DNA of 64,000 nucleotides from Dehalococcoidia bacterium UBA2158 (GCA_002328185.1 DCWQ01000061.1:77752-141751), one strand, 5' to 3'; counted from the stretch's first letter, positions 1 to 8,745 are shown. The notes: generated by a model not told the origin, from the sequence alone. Translations and numbers: made by a program.

Positions 1-731
1 TCCAACAGGCCGGCGGGGACATATTCACGCGAGCAGCGGTCAAGAAGATCGCTAATTCATCCGGCTCGGTGGCTCTGGAGACGACCAAGGGGACTCTCCA
101 GGCCAAGCACCTGATCAACTGCGCCGGGCTCTATGCCGACAAAGTGGCCGCCATGACCGGCGAGAAAGTCGGCGTGCGCATCATCCCCTTCCGGGGCGAG
201 TACTACACCCTGAAACCGGAGAGCCACCATCTGGTGTCCGGGCTGATCTACCCGGTCCCCGACCCCCAGTTCCCATTCCTGGGCGTCCATTTCACCCGCA
301 ACATCAAGGGTCATGTCGAAGCCGGACCGAACGCCGTGATGGCCCTGCGGCGGGAAGGCTACCGCAAACGCGACTTCAGCCTCGGCGATAGCCTCGGCAA
401 CCTGGCCTATCCCGGTTTTTGGAAGATGGCCATGAAGTATTGGAAAATCGGCCTGGGGGAGGTCTATCGGTCGTACAACAGGCGGGTATTCCTGCACGAC
501 CTCCAACGGCTGATACCTGAGATTCAGAACTCGGACCTGGACAGCGGCGGCTCCGGGGTACGTGCCCAGGCGGTCGCCAGGGACGGCTCGCTGTTGGACG
601 ATTTCAGCATCATCCAGGGCCGCGACGCCATCCACGTGCTGAACGCGCCGTCGCCAGGAGCAACATCGTCGTTGGCCATCGGGGAGCATATCGCCGGTCT
701 GGCGATAGACAATTTCGGAGCGGCGGCCTAG
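1..731 (+). CDS. lhgO: L-2-hydroxyglutarate oxidase, C-terminal part (cut by window edge)
   Basis: Open from the left edge in the frame starting at base 3, so the N-terminal FAD-binding region lies outside the window. The visible ~240 residues read as the C-terminal half of an LhgO/YgaF-type FAD enzyme of the DAO fold: 'HLINCAGLYADKVA' near the start (the NCAG strand that packs on FAD), then 'GVRIIPFRGEYYTL', 'GVHFTRNIKG' and the closing 'HVLNAPSPGATSSLAIGEHI'. The family oxidises L-2-hydroxyglutarate to 2-oxoglutarate and passes electrons to the membrane quinone pool. It ends at TAG with about 90 bp before the promoter of the next gene, so it is probably the last gene of its unit. D-amino-acid-oxidase-like relatives are the alternative, but the proline/tyrosine pattern fits LhgO best. 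Confidence 0.85.
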   Translation, partial: QQAGGDIFTRAAVKKIANSSGSVALETTKGTLQAKHLINCAGLYADKVAAMTGEKVGVRIIPFRGEYYTLKPESHHLVSGLIYPVPDPQFPFLGVHFTRNIKGHVEAGPNAVMALRREGYRKRDFSLGDSLGNLAYPGFWKMAMKYWKIGLGEVYRSYNRRVFLHDLQRLIPEIQNSDLDSGGSGVRAQAVARDGSLLDDFSIIQGRDAIHVLNAPSPGATSSLAIGEHIAGLAIDNFGAAA

Positions 732-790
732 GCCGGGAACCTCACGCTGAACGCCTGCATCAAAGCTGGTTAAGCTGGGTGTACATAATG

Positions 791-825
791 TTGCTGGGGA
801 GCCTGACCGTGGGTATAATCGGGCG
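791..825 (+). promoter_or_regulatory. Promoter of the hotdog dehydratase gene, probably leaderless
   Basis: TTGCTG at 791-796, a 17-bp spacer and a perfect TATAAT at 814-819. The in-frame GTG at 825 lies 5 nt after the -10 box, about where transcription should start, so the mRNA may begin at the start codon. A TTG at 861 with GGAGG at 846-850 is a possible leadered alternative. Confidence 0.6.
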
Positions 826-1676
826 TGCCGGAGGCAACGGCACTTGGAGGATGGCTGGTATTGTTGGTTGAGGCCGAGCGCAACCTGGATTTAGGCTCTA
901 TCGACGCGTCACAAGACTCGGTTGACGAGTACCTGTTCTCGGTTGGCGACTCCCTCCCCATCTATAAGGAGACCGGCTTAGCACCGCCCCTTTTCTTGGC
1001 TGCCTCGGCATTGGGAGCATTGCTCCGTGAATTGGCCCTGTCCCCAGGCGCCATCCACAGCCTGCAGGAAGTTGAAACCCTGACGCCGGTGGCAATCGGC
1101 AGCGAAGTGAAAATCAGCGCACTGGTGGAGAAACCCCGCCGCCGTGCCGGGCTTGAGTTCATCACCGTGGTCTGTAGCGTGGAGTCCGGCGGAGCGGTGG
1201 CGATCAAGTCGAAGAGCACCGTGTTGGTGCCCAGCGGGGATTCCCTTGAGGTAGCACCAAGAGCGGAAAAGGAACAAGAAACCGAGGCTCTCGAAAGCGG
1301 CCTGGCAACTATCTCAAATGAGATTAACCAAGATCAGTTGAATGCCTATGCCAAGGCGTCGGGAGACGACAACCCTTTACATCTTGACCTAAAATTCGCC
1401 GCCGGTACCCAGTTTGGCGGTATCATTGCCCACGGCATGTTGACCCTAGCTTTCGTGTCTGAGATGATGGCCGCCGCCCACGGGCGGGACTGGCTGGAAT
1501 CCGGAGGTCTGCGGGTCAGGTTCAAGGGGGCCGCCTACCTGGGTGACCAGGTTGAGGCCTGGGGCAATCTGGCCAAAGAACAGGGCGCATCCCGCACCTA
1601 TTCGGTGGGGGTTAGGAACAGCGCCAACGGACAGGAACTTATTACCGGCACTGCCGGTTTCACTATAAATATCTGA
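825..1676 (+). CDS. MaoC-like double-hotdog (R)-hydroxyacyl dehydratase family protein
   Basis: The C-terminal half has the MaoC/hydratase-2 signature: 'YAKASGDDNPLHLD' (catalytic D and H) and 'FGGIIAHGML' (roughly residues 173-210). The N-terminal half (about residues 20-140) resembles the catalytically degenerate FAS1-type hotdog found in two-domain enoyl hydratases. The family hydrates or dehydrates 2-enoyl/3-hydroxyacyl thioesters. It lies upstream of plsX and fabG on the same strand, so a dehydratase step in fatty-acid synthesis or an acyl-CoA pathway is likely; this is inference from context. Start: GTG 825 fits a leaderless mRNA; TTG 861/864 behind GGAGG is an alternative and would remove 12-13 residues that are not needed for the fold. 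Confidence 0.8.
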   Translation: MPEATALGGWLVLLVEAERNLDLGSIDASQDSVDEYLFSVGDSLPIYKETGLAPPLFLAASALGALLRELALSPGAIHSLQEVETLTPVAIGSEVKISALVEKPRRRAGLEFITVVCSVESGGAVAIKSKSTVLVPSGDSLEVAPRAEKEQETEALESGLATISNEINQDQLNAYAKASGDDNPLHLDLKFAAGTQFGGIIAHGMLTLAFVSEMMAAAHGRDWLESGGLRVRFKGAAYLGDQVEAWGNLAKEQGASRTYSVGVRNSANGQELITGTAGFTINI

Positions 1677-1744
1677 GGTAGCGACCTTTAACGAATGGCA
1701 CGGTTGTCTCTGGTGGGACGCCAGCCAGACGAGGAAGGAACACT

Positions 1745-2800
1745 ATGCAAAAATCGACGGAAAATGGAATTGGGCCGGTGCGAGTGGCGATGGACGCCAT
1801 GGGTGGGGATCACGGGCCGGTTGAAACAGTTAAAGGCGCGATTTCGGCGGCTAAAGCCACCGGGGCCGAGATAATCCTGGTTGGCGACCCCGGTCCAGTA
1901 GAAGAAGAACTGGCCAAACACGATACATATGGCATCACAGTCAGCACGGTCGCGTCCGAAGACAAGATCGGTGACGATGAACACCCCCTTGCGGCGATGC
2001 GCACCAAGCCGAATTCCTCGGTGGTGGTCGCTACCCGGCTGGTTAAAAGCGGCGACGCCGACGTCATGGTTTCCATGGGGTCAACCGGCGGATCGATGGC
2101 TAGCGCTGTCCTAACCTTGGGCTTGATGCCGGGCCTTGACCGGCCCTGCATCGGAGGCCCGTTCTTAGGATTGGCCCCCAACACCGTCCTTGTGGACATC
2201 GGAGCCAATATCGACTGCCGGCCTGCGTTGCTGCTCAACTTCGCGTCCTTGGGAGTTACCTGGGCGCGCACCTACATGGGCATCGAGAACCCCAGGGTGG
2301 CGCTGCTCAGTGTTGGGTCAGAGTCGAACAAGGGCAACAAGCAGGTGCAAGAGGCCTACCAAGTATTCCAAGACAGCGACATGAACTTCGTTGGCAATGT
2401 CGAAGGCATGGACTTCTTCACCGAGAAGGCCGAAGTGATCATCGCTGATGGGTTTGTCGGCAACATCCTGATCAAATTTACCGAGGGTCTCGGCAGGGTG
2501 TTCGCCGCATACGCCAACAAACGTTTGGGGTCGGCACTGGACGAAACAACCCTCTCCAAATTCTCCGCCGAATTGGTGCAATTGACCAACCGCACCCGCA
2601 CCAATGGAGGGCCGCTATTTGGCGTCAACGGGCCGGTGATCGTGGGTCACGGCTCCAGCCGGGCGGACGAGATATTGGCCGCCATCAGCACCGCCGTGCG
2701 CTACGTGGACCTGGGCATGGTCGACATCATGAGGGAAGACCTGGTCAGCATGAACAAACAGGCAGAAGCCAAAGCAACCGGCAGCGGCGCGGGCAGGTAG
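1745..2800 (+). CDS. plsX: Phosphate acyltransferase PlsX
   Basis: Makes acyl-phosphate from acyl-ACP for phospholipid synthesis; a peripheral membrane enzyme. Family motifs: 'VAMDAMGGDHGP' at residues 15-27, 'MGSTGGSMA', 'VLVDIGANIDCRP' and 'GADG/IADGFVGNI'-type glycine motifs, here 'IIADGFVGNILIK', plus the late 'GHGSSRADEI'. The 351-residue length is normal, with a short non-conserved N-terminal extension. The ATG has a good GGAAGGAA Shine-Dalgarno sequence. It is followed after 9 bp by fabG, a common bacterial lipid-operon order, and preceded by the hotdog dehydratase, so the three probably form one transcription unit. Confidence 0.95.
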   Translation: MQKSTENGIGPVRVAMDAMGGDHGPVETVKGAISAAKATGAEIILVGDPGPVEEELAKHDTYGITVSTVASEDKIGDDEHPLAAMRTKPNSSVVVATRLVKSGDADVMVSMGSTGGSMASAVLTLGLMPGLDRPCIGGPFLGLAPNTVLVDIGANIDCRPALLLNFASLGVTWARTYMGIENPRVALLSVGSESNKGNKQVQEAYQVFQDSDMNFVGNVEGMDFFTEKAEVIIADGFVGNILIKFTEGLGRVFAAYANKRLGSALDETTLSKFSAELVQLTNRTRTNGGPLFGVNGPVIVGHGSSRADEILAAISTAVRYVDLGMVDIMREDLVSMNKQAEAKATGSGAGR

Positions 2801-2809
2801 AGACACCAG

Positions 2810-3562
2810 ATGCCCGGTATCGACCTCAGTGGCAAAGTAGCGCTGGTCACCGGGGCTTCCCGGGGCATCGGCTCGGTTGTCGCCACCCGTCTGGCCCAGG
2901 CCGGAGCAAAGGTCGGAGTTAATTTCCACGCCAGCTCAGAACTTGCCACCGCGGTCGTCGATAAGATCAACAAGGCCGGTGGGGTAGCCTTCCTTGTTGG
3001 TGGCGACGTCTCCCAAGAAGACAAGGCCGAAGCTGTCATCAAGCAGCTTGTGGAACACTTCGGCAACATCGACATCCTGGTGAACAACGCTGGCATCAAT
3101 ATTGACCAGTTGTTGATTCGCATGAAGACCGAAGACTTCGATAGTGTCATGAACATCAACCTGCGCGCCGCCTTTCTTTGCACCCGCTTCGCCATGACCC
3201 ATATGATCCGGCAGCGGTCGGGCCGGGTGATCAACATGTCGTCGGTGGTGGGACTCTCCGGTAACCCAGGCCAGGCCAACTACGCCGCTGCCAAAGCCGG
3301 TCTGGTGGGTCTGACCAAGGCCGTGGCCCGGGAAGTAGCCTCCCGCAACGTCACCGTCAACGCACTGGCCCCCGGGTACATCGTCACCTCAATGGTTGAA
3401 GAGATCCCCGAGGACAAACAAGACCAGATACTGGCCCGTATCCCCATGGGCCGCTTCGGCACCCCCGAAGATGTGGCCGAGGCCGTGGTCTTTCTCTCCA
3501 GCGACGGCGCCAGCTACATCACCGGCCAGGTCCTAACGATCGACGGCGGCATGATCGCCTGA
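2810..3562 (+). CDS. fabG: 3-oxoacyl-[acyl-carrier-protein] reductase FabG-like SDR
   Basis: Classical 250-residue short-chain dehydrogenase. The cofactor motif is 'TGASRGIG' (residues 15-22), then 'NNAG', catalytic Ser in 'INMSSVVG', Tyr-Lys in 'YAAAKAG', and the end 'GQVLTIDGGMIA' typical of FabG. It catalyses NADPH-dependent reduction of 3-oxoacyl-ACP. SDRs are hard to assign by sequence alone, but the position directly behind plsX (9-bp gap) and a hotdog dehydratase supports a fatty-acid role over a catabolic one. Confidence 0.88.
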   Translation: MPGIDLSGKVALVTGASRGIGSVVATRLAQAGAKVGVNFHASSELATAVVDKINKAGGVAFLVGGDVSQEDKAEAVIKQLVEHFGNIDILVNNAGINIDQLLIRMKTEDFDSVMNINLRAAFLCTRFAMTHMIRQRSGRVINMSSVVGLSGNPGQANYAAAKAGLVGLTKAVAREVASRNVTVNALAPGYIVTSMVEEIPEDKQDQILARIPMGRFGTPEDVAEAVVFLSSDGASYITGQVLTIDGGMIA

Positions 3563-3615
3563 TTCCCGTTTTCCGCCTCGGCGAACCCTCTCTCCAGTAC
3601 AACCCGCAGCCGCTG

Positions 3616-3621
3616 TATAAT
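3616..3621 (+). promoter_or_regulatory. TATAAT -10 box upstream of the PEP-mutase-family gene
   Basis: Perfect TATAAT preceded by TG and followed by ACCGGCAC. No convincing -35 at the right spacing. It implies a leader of about 33 nt with CGGAGG at 3651-3656 before the GTG at 3662. Confidence 0.5.
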
Positions 3622-3661
3622 ACCGGCACGTAAGAATCCCGTACTCGTATCGGAGGCCCGC

Positions 3662-4540
3662 GTGCGCACGACTACCAAATTTCGGCAACTGCTCAAAGAA
3701 CCGGGGATCATTCAGGCACCGGGGGCCTATGATTGCCTGACGGCCAAATTGATCCAGCAGGCCGGCTTTCCCGCGGTATACATGACCGGGGCCGGGACTT
3801 CCGTGGCGCAACTTGGGTACCCAGACTTGGCATTGGCCTCCATGACCGAGATGGTCCAAAATGCCGCCACCATCACCGAGATATTGGACGTACCGCTGAT
3901 CGCCGATGCCGACACCGGCTACGGTGGTGTGTTGAACGTGCGAAGGACCGTTAGGCAGTACGAGCGGGCCGGTGTTGCCGCCATCCATATAGAAGACCAG
4001 GAGTCGCCTAAGCGCTGCGGCCATCTGGACGACAAGAAGGTCATTTCTACTGAGGACATGGTCCAGAAGATACGGGCCGCGGTGGACGCCCGCACCGACG
4101 ACGACTTCACCATCATCGTGCGCACCGACTCCATCGCTGTTACCGGGTGGGACGACGCCATGCACCGCTGCGACGAATACGTTAAGGCCGGGGCCGACGC
4201 GTTGTTCGTCGAGGCCCTCCGCACTCCGGAAGAGGTGGAGCGCGCCGCCAAGAATCTCGATATTCCCCTGCTGTTTAACTTCGTGGAATCAGGAAAGTCT
4301 CCGTTACTGCCGGCCTCAGAGTTGGAGAGACTTGGGTTCAAGATCGTGATCTATCCGGCCAGCGCCCTGCTGTCAGTGACCCATATCGTTGGGCAGGTCA
4401 TGGCCCAGTTGAAAGAGACCGGTACCACCGCCCACCTGATGGACAGCATGGTCAGCCTGGAGGCTTGCTTCGAGGCCATGGGTCTCTCCAGCATGCTGGC
4501 TGAGGACGCCCAGTTCGCCCAGCCCACCGTATGCGTATAG
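3662..4540 (+). CDS. Isocitrate lyase/PEP mutase family protein
   Basis: A 292-residue single-domain TIM-barrel enzyme of the ICL/PEP-mutase superfamily. Visible motifs: 'PGAYDCLTAKL' near residues 20-30, 'YMTGAGTS', 'PLIADADTGYGG' (the Mg-binding Asp region), 'AGVAAIHIEDQESPKRCGH' (the EDQ..PKRCGH signature with the lyase Cys) and 'IIVRTDS'. The family cleaves C-C bonds of 2-methylisocitrate, dimethylmalate or oxaloacetate; KRCGH favours lyase over mutase chemistry. The exact substrate cannot be told from sequence. It has its own TATAAT and the Shine-Dalgarno CGGAGG before a GTG start, so it is likely monocistronic. Confidence 0.85.
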   Translation: MRTTTKFRQLLKEPGIIQAPGAYDCLTAKLIQQAGFPAVYMTGAGTSVAQLGYPDLALASMTEMVQNAATITEILDVPLIADADTGYGGVLNVRRTVRQYERAGVAAIHIEDQESPKRCGHLDDKKVISTEDMVQKIRAAVDARTDDDFTIIVRTDSIAVTGWDDAMHRCDEYVKAGADALFVEALRTPEEVERAAKNLDIPLLFNFVESGKSPLLPASELERLGFKIVIYPASALLSVTHIVGQVMAQLKETGTTAHLMDSMVSLEACFEAMGLSSMLAEDAQFAQPTVCV

Positions 4541-4624
4541 TACTCGCTCCGAGTACCTCAACTTCTGACTACTTCAGTACGATGAGAACTTTTACTCGGT
4601 GACTTACGTCTCTAAGATAGAGAT

Positions 4625-5172
4625 ATGGCACGGAGCAGTTCAAATACCGGTCCAGACGGCGAGCAATTTTTGGAAAAGCTGCCTAGGGAATTGTCCCGCT
4701 GGGAGGTCGATGGCATCATAACGGCCGAGCAAAGCCAGGCCGTCCGCGCCCGTCATTCCCCGGCAGAGCTAGCCCCCAAATTAGCCCGCGCCCAGGGACG
4801 ACTGGTCTCTGGTTTGTCCATCATCGGGCTGCGCTGGTTGGACTGGGCGTCATCTTGTTCTTCGCGGCCAACGAGGACGGTATCAACCGGTGGCCGAAAC
4901 TGGTGATCATCCTTGCCGCCATCGTTTGCGCCCACGGACTTGGCTACTATCTGCGCTACCACCGTGATTACCGGCGTGTCGGCTCGGCCATGGTGTTTTT
5001 GGCTTGCATCATCTACGGCGCCGGGGTGCACCTGGCGGGCCAGGTCTACAACGTCGACGTGAACGACCCCAGGTTGATGCTGTTCTGGTTCCTCGGCGCA
5101 TTGCCCCTGGTCTACATCATAAAATTCCAACCCATCCAATTCCTGGCTCTGATGCTGTTCTATGTTCGGTAG
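4625..5172 (+). pseudogene. DUF2157-like membrane protein, frameshifted and truncated
   Basis: Frame 2 from ATG 4625 encodes the soluble N-terminus (about 68 residues, 'WEVDGIITAEQSQAV' and 'LARAQGRLVSGLSIIG'); the protein then continues in frame 1 as 'AALVGLGVILFFAANED', 'RWPKLVIILAA', 'GAGVHLAGQVYNVD' and 'LGALPLVYIIKF', which is the normal DUF2157 order. The break is at the GGG of 4826-4828: one more G would restore the frame. The joined product still stops at 5172 after ~182 residues, well short of a usual DUF2157 protein, so a second lesion or true truncation is implied. Function of the family is unknown. Confidence 0.8.
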
Positions 5173-5238
5173 CTTTATAGTGTTGGAGTCGGCGACAGAA
5201 GTTGAGCCGCTGCGCAAGCCATAAAGAGAGGCAGAGAC

Positions 5239-5760
5239 ATGCCAAACGTAGTGCTAGTTATAGACATGGTTAGAGGGTTCCTGGAACCGGGCCATAATCT
5301 CTACTGCGGCGACGAGTCGCGGGAGATCATACCCAGGGTCCACGGCCTGCTGGAGCGGGAGCGGGCGGCCGGCTCCAACATCCTCTTCATATCGGACCAC
5401 CATGACCCCAACGACCTAGAGTTTCAGGTGTTCCCAGTCCACTGCGTGAAGGGCACTTCGGAACCTGACGTGATACCGGAGTTGTCTGAGTTTGCGACTG
5501 GTGACAACGTCATACCCAAAAACCGGTACAGCGGCTTCTTCAACACATCCTTAGAAGGCAGGTTGGCTGCCATGAATCCAGAGAAGATAATAATCTGCGG
5601 CGTTTGCACCGACATCTGCGTCCTGCACACCGCCTCCGACGCCCGCAACCGGGACTACCCCGTGCAAGTCCCAGCAGACTGTGTGGCCAGCTTCAGACAC
5701 GACGCCCATGAGTGGGCGCTTTCCCATCTGACAGACATCCTGGGCGCAAAGGTCGTTTAG
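5239..5760 (+). CDS. Isochorismatase-family hydrolase, nicotinamidase-like
   Basis: A 173-residue cysteine hydrolase of the PncA type. Catalytic Asp in 'VLVIDMVRGFL' (D9), metal-ligand region 'SDHHDP...FPVHCVKGTSEPDVIPEL', catalytic Lys in 'VIPKNRYSGFFNT', and nucleophile Cys in 'ICGVCTDICVLHTA' preceded by the cis-peptide GV. The 'HCVKGT' stretch matches nicotinamidases, which convert nicotinamide to nicotinic acid in NAD salvage, better than isochorismatases. ATG start behind AGAGAGGCAGAG. It stands alone between a broken membrane gene and the VWA gene. Confidence 0.82.
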   Translation: MPNVVLVIDMVRGFLEPGHNLYCGDESREIIPRVHGLLERERAAGSNILFISDHHDPNDLEFQVFPVHCVKGTSEPDVIPELSEFATGDNVIPKNRYSGFFNTSLEGRLAAMNPEKIIICGVCTDICVLHTASDARNRDYPVQVPADCVASFRHDAHEWALSHLTDILGAKVV

Positions 5761-5854
5761 ACACGCCGTTCAACCTTGCTATTGCCGGAAACTCACAGGT
5801 ATCATGAGCCTGATATTTTGGTCGTGAACGGGCCTGACAACTAAGGAAAGCGCG

Positions 5855-7885
5855 ATGCTCTACCGCACATACCGGTACTCCCAATGGGACGGCAGTCAAC
5901 GGATCTTCGAATTTGACGCCGACCAGTTGATGGACCTCCTCTCCGACGACATCCTCAACCATGGCGATGTCTTGCAGGCGCTGCGGGACATGATGCGTCA
6001 GGGGATGCAGGACCGCGACGGACAGCAGATGCCGGGCCTGCGGGAACTGATGGAGCAGCTCAAGAACCAGCGCCGCGAACAACTACAACAACACAACATG
6101 GACTCGGTGGTCGACGACCTCAAGGAACGTCTGGGAGACATCGTCAAGACCGAGCGGCAAGGCATCAATCGCCGGTTGGACGAGGCCTCAGAGCAGGTCG
6201 AAAACGATGAAAGCGATGACAAGTCCCAGCAAGAAAGCTTATTGGATCTGCTGAAGAAGCGCGCCGACAACAACCAAGAGAAGCTGGATGCTCTGCCCGA
6301 AAGCCCCGCTGGCCAGATCAAGGAATTGCTGGAGTACGACTTCATGGACCCCGAGGCCCAGCAGAAGTTCCAAGACTTGCTGGACCAACTGAAGAGCCAG
6401 ATGGCCCAGAACATGGGCCAGCAGATGATGGACCAGGTCCAGGGCATGTCTGAAGACGACATGGCCGCCTCTCGCGAGTTGATGCAGGCGATCAACCAGA
6501 TGATCAAGGACAAGCTGGCTGGTCAAGAACCGGACTTCGATGGCTTCATGCAGAATTTCGGCCAGAATTTCGGCGATAACCCGCCCGAGAGTTTCGAAGA
6601 GCTGATGGAGCAGTTGCAGCAGCAGCTAGCTCAGATGCAATCCATGCTCGATAGCATGTCCCCGGAAGCCCGCCGCGAGATGGAAGACGCCCTGGCTCAG
6701 GCGCTGGACCCCGAGACCCAGCAGGCCATGGCCCAGTTCGCCTCCCTGATGGAACAACTTATGCCCATGGACGACCTCCGCCGTCAGTACCCCTTCTTAG
6801 GGGACGACAGCATGACGATGGAGCAGGCCATGGAGATGATGCGCGGCCTACAGGAACTGGACCAACTGGAACAGTCCCTGCAAGACGCCGTGCGCACCGG
6901 GAACCTGGACGATATCGACCCCGACAAGCTGGCCAAACTGCTGGGAGACGAGGCCCGAAAAGTCTACGACGAACTGGACCGTCTGCGGAAGCTGCTCCAA
7001 GAGTCGGGATACGTGACCAACGACACCAAGATGGACCTCACCGCCCGTGGCATCCGCCGCATCGGTCAGAAGGCGCTAAAAGAGGTCTTCACCCACCTGA
7101 AGAAAGACCGCATGGGCAACCATCAGATGGACGCCCGCGGCGCCAACGGCGACCTACTTGGCGAGACGAAGCCATATGAATTCGGCGACCCATTCCAGGT
7201 TGACCTACAAGCCACGGTCAAAAACGCCGTGCTTCGGGGCGGACCCCAGGTGCCGGTGAAGCTTAGCCCAGAGGACTTTGAGGTATTCCGGAATGAGCAC
7301 ATGACTCGTTCCTCAACCGTCCTTCTGTTGGACCAGAGCCGGTCCATGGGTCTGTTCAACAACTGGCAAGCGGCGAAGAAGGTCACCCTGGCCCTGATGG
7401 CGCTCATGCGCAGCCAATACCCCAGGGACAGCCTCCATGTCGTGGGGTTCTCCGACTACGCCCGGGAGATCAAGGAGGAAGAGCTGGCCAAATGCACCTG
7501 GAACGCCTGGGTGTCGGGAACGAACCTGCATCACGCACTGATGCTGTCACGGAAGTTGCTGTCCAAAGAGAAGGGTGGCACCCGCCAGATATTGGTGGTG
7601 ACCGACGGCGAACCAACCGCCCACCTGGAAGGCGACCGGGCCTTCTTCGCCTATCCGCCCAGCCACCGCACCGAGCTTGAGACCCTGAAAGAAGTGCGAA
7701 AGTGCACCCAAGAAGACATCCTGATCAACACCTTCATGCTGGAGAACAACTACCAGTTGGTCAACTTTGTGGAACGCATGACCCGCATCAACAGCGGTCG
7801 CGCCTTTTACAGCAGCGCCGCCAACCTGGGCGAGTACCTCCTAGTAGACTACGTAACCAACCGCCGCAAACGAGTTTCAGCTTAG
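5855..7885 (+). CDS. Large VWA-domain protein with Gln/Met-rich helical N-terminal region
   Basis: 676 residues. Residues ~60-300 are acidic, Gln/Met-rich and predicted helical (many 'MEQLQQQL'-like heptads), probably an extended coiled region. Residues ~400-470 form a conserved linker ('GYVTNDTKMDLTARGIRRIG'). The C-terminal VWA domain begins near residue 485 with a complete MIDAS: 'LLLDQSRSMG' (DxSxS), a threonine in 'SGTNLHHAL' and Asp in 'VVTDGEPTAH'. Such proteins usually work with a MoxR/CoxD-type AAA ATPase in metal-cofactor insertion or complex remodelling. No such ATPase is in this window, so the partner is either elsewhere or absent. No signal peptide; cytoplasmic. Confidence 0.8.
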   Translation: MLYRTYRYSQWDGSQRIFEFDADQLMDLLSDDILNHGDVLQALRDMMRQGMQDRDGQQMPGLRELMEQLKNQRREQLQQHNMDSVVDDLKERLGDIVKTERQGINRRLDEASEQVENDESDDKSQQESLLDLLKKRADNNQEKLDALPESPAGQIKELLEYDFMDPEAQQKFQDLLDQLKSQMAQNMGQQMMDQVQGMSEDDMAASRELMQAINQMIKDKLAGQEPDFDGFMQNFGQNFGDNPPESFEELMEQLQQQLAQMQSMLDSMSPEARREMEDALAQALDPETQQAMAQFASLMEQLMPMDDLRRQYPFLGDDSMTMEQAMEMMRGLQELDQLEQSLQDAVRTGNLDDIDPDKLAKLLGDEARKVYDELDRLRKLLQESGYVTNDTKMDLTARGIRRIGQKALKEVFTHLKKDRMGNHQMDARGANGDLLGETKPYEFGDPFQVDLQATVKNAVLRGGPQVPVKLSPEDFEVFRNEHMTRSSTVLLLDQSRSMGLFNNWQAAKKVTLALMALMRSQYPRDSLHVVGFSDYAREIKEEELAKCTWNAWVSGTNLHHALMLSRKLLSKEKGGTRQILVVTDGEPTAHLEGDRAFFAYPPSHRTELETLKEVRKCTQEDILINTFMLENNYQLVNFVERMTRINSGRAFYSSAANLGEYLLVDYVTNRRKRVSA

Positions 7886-7976
7886 GCAGAGCCAGTTAGA
7901 ACAAAAATACCTTTCCCTCCTTCCGCAGAGAGATTGGCTCTGTTAAGATAAGTGAACAATCAAATAACCAAGGGTC

Positions 7977-8012
7977 GTGCGGCCGGTCTGAATCAGACCC
8001 GGCCACACTTTT
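7977..8012 (+). promoter_or_regulatory. Strong hairpin in the pyr leader, upstream of the PyrR site
   Basis: GGCCGGTCTG (7981-7990) pairs with CAGACCCGGCC (7994-8004) with one bulged C across a 3-nt loop; GTG/CAC flank extend it. TTTT follows. It could be a leader terminator or a structural element next to the PyrR-binding loop. Confidence 0.5.
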
Positions 8013-8017
8013 AAGAC

Positions 8018-8125
8018 GGTCCGGTGAGGCTGGCAAAGTAGAGCGCCCCAAATCTCCACAGAGTGCGTCAGTGCACCCTTTGTGTGATTGCTCACGCCCT
8101 TGCCAGCCGATGGTAAGGGTTTTTT
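8018..8125 (+). promoter_or_regulatory. PyrR-dependent transcription attenuator of the pyr operon
   Basis: Three parts can be read. (1) GGTCCGGTGAGGCT at 8018-8031 matches the PyrR-binding RNA consensus ARUCCNGNGAGGYU. (2) GGCTGGCAA at 8028-8036 is perfectly complementary to TTGCCAGCC at 8100-8108, giving a 9-bp antiterminator helix. (3) The terminator is CCCTTGCCA (8097-8105), a 5-nt loop, TGGTAAGGG (8111-8119) and T6 (8120-8125). Helices 2 and 3 share 8100-8105 and so exclude each other, and the PyrR loop overlaps helix 2. As in Bacillus pyr leaders, PyrR-UMP binding should free the terminator and shut the operon down when pyrimidines are plentiful. Confidence 0.85.
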
Positions 8126-8152
8126 ATTGCCTGCTAAAGGCCGGGTAAGCGA

Positions 8153-8734
8153 ATGCAAGAACGACAGATAATGAACCAGGAGGACGTGCGCCGGGCCCTG
8201 GCCAGGGTGGCTCACGAGATCCTTGAACACAACCGGGGCGCGGAAGACCTTATTATCGTGGGCATTCACACCAGAGGGGTCCATATTGCCGGGCGTATCG
8301 CCGCAAACCTGGCGGAGTTCGAGGGTATCGACGTGCCGGTAGCGACACTGGATGTCAGCTTCTACCGGGACGATCTCCGGGTCCGCGACCAGACTCAGAC
8401 CAAGGTCATGCCCACGGACATCCCAATGGGTATCCAGGGCAAGCGCGTGGTGCTGGTGGATGACGTTCTCTACACCGGCCGGACCATCCGCGCCGCCATG
8501 GACGCTCTGGTGGACTTTGGCCGCCCCGAGCAAATCCAGTTGGCCATCCTGCTGGACCGGGGCCACCGCGAGCTGCCCATCCGGGCCGATTACATTGGCC
8601 AGAACCTGCCGACGGCCCTGGAAGAGCGGGTGAAGGTCCGCCTGATGGAAACCGACGGCGCGGACGAAGTCGCCCTGGTATTTGAAGACCTGATTGATGA
8701 ATTTCAAGAATCGACCGAAGAACAACAGGCTTAG
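8153..8734 (+). CDS. pyrR: Bifunctional pyr operon attenuation protein/uracil phosphoribosyltransferase PyrR
   Basis: 193 residues, type I phosphoribosyltransferase fold. The PRPP loop is 'VVLVDDVLYTGRTIRAA' (about residues 99-115); 'IIVGIHTRGVHIAGRIA' and 'DVSFYRDDL' are typical PyrR segments; 'AILLDRGHRELPIRADYIG' is the PyrR C-terminal signature. It binds leader mRNA with UMP and often has weak uracil phosphoribosyltransferase activity. It is first in the operon, 28 nt after its own attenuator's T-run. ATG 8153 is used; ATG 8171 in frame is a possible shorter start. The next gene, pyrB, follows after 11 bp. Confidence 0.95.
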   Translation: MQERQIMNQEDVRRALARVAHEILEHNRGAEDLIIVGIHTRGVHIAGRIAANLAEFEGIDVPVATLDVSFYRDDLRVRDQTQTKVMPTDIPMGIQGKRVVLVDDVLYTGRTIRAAMDALVDFGRPEQIQLAILLDRGHRELPIRADYIGQNLPTALEERVKVRLMETDGADEVALVFEDLIDEFQESTEEQQA

Positions 8735-8745
8735 GAATTGTCGCT

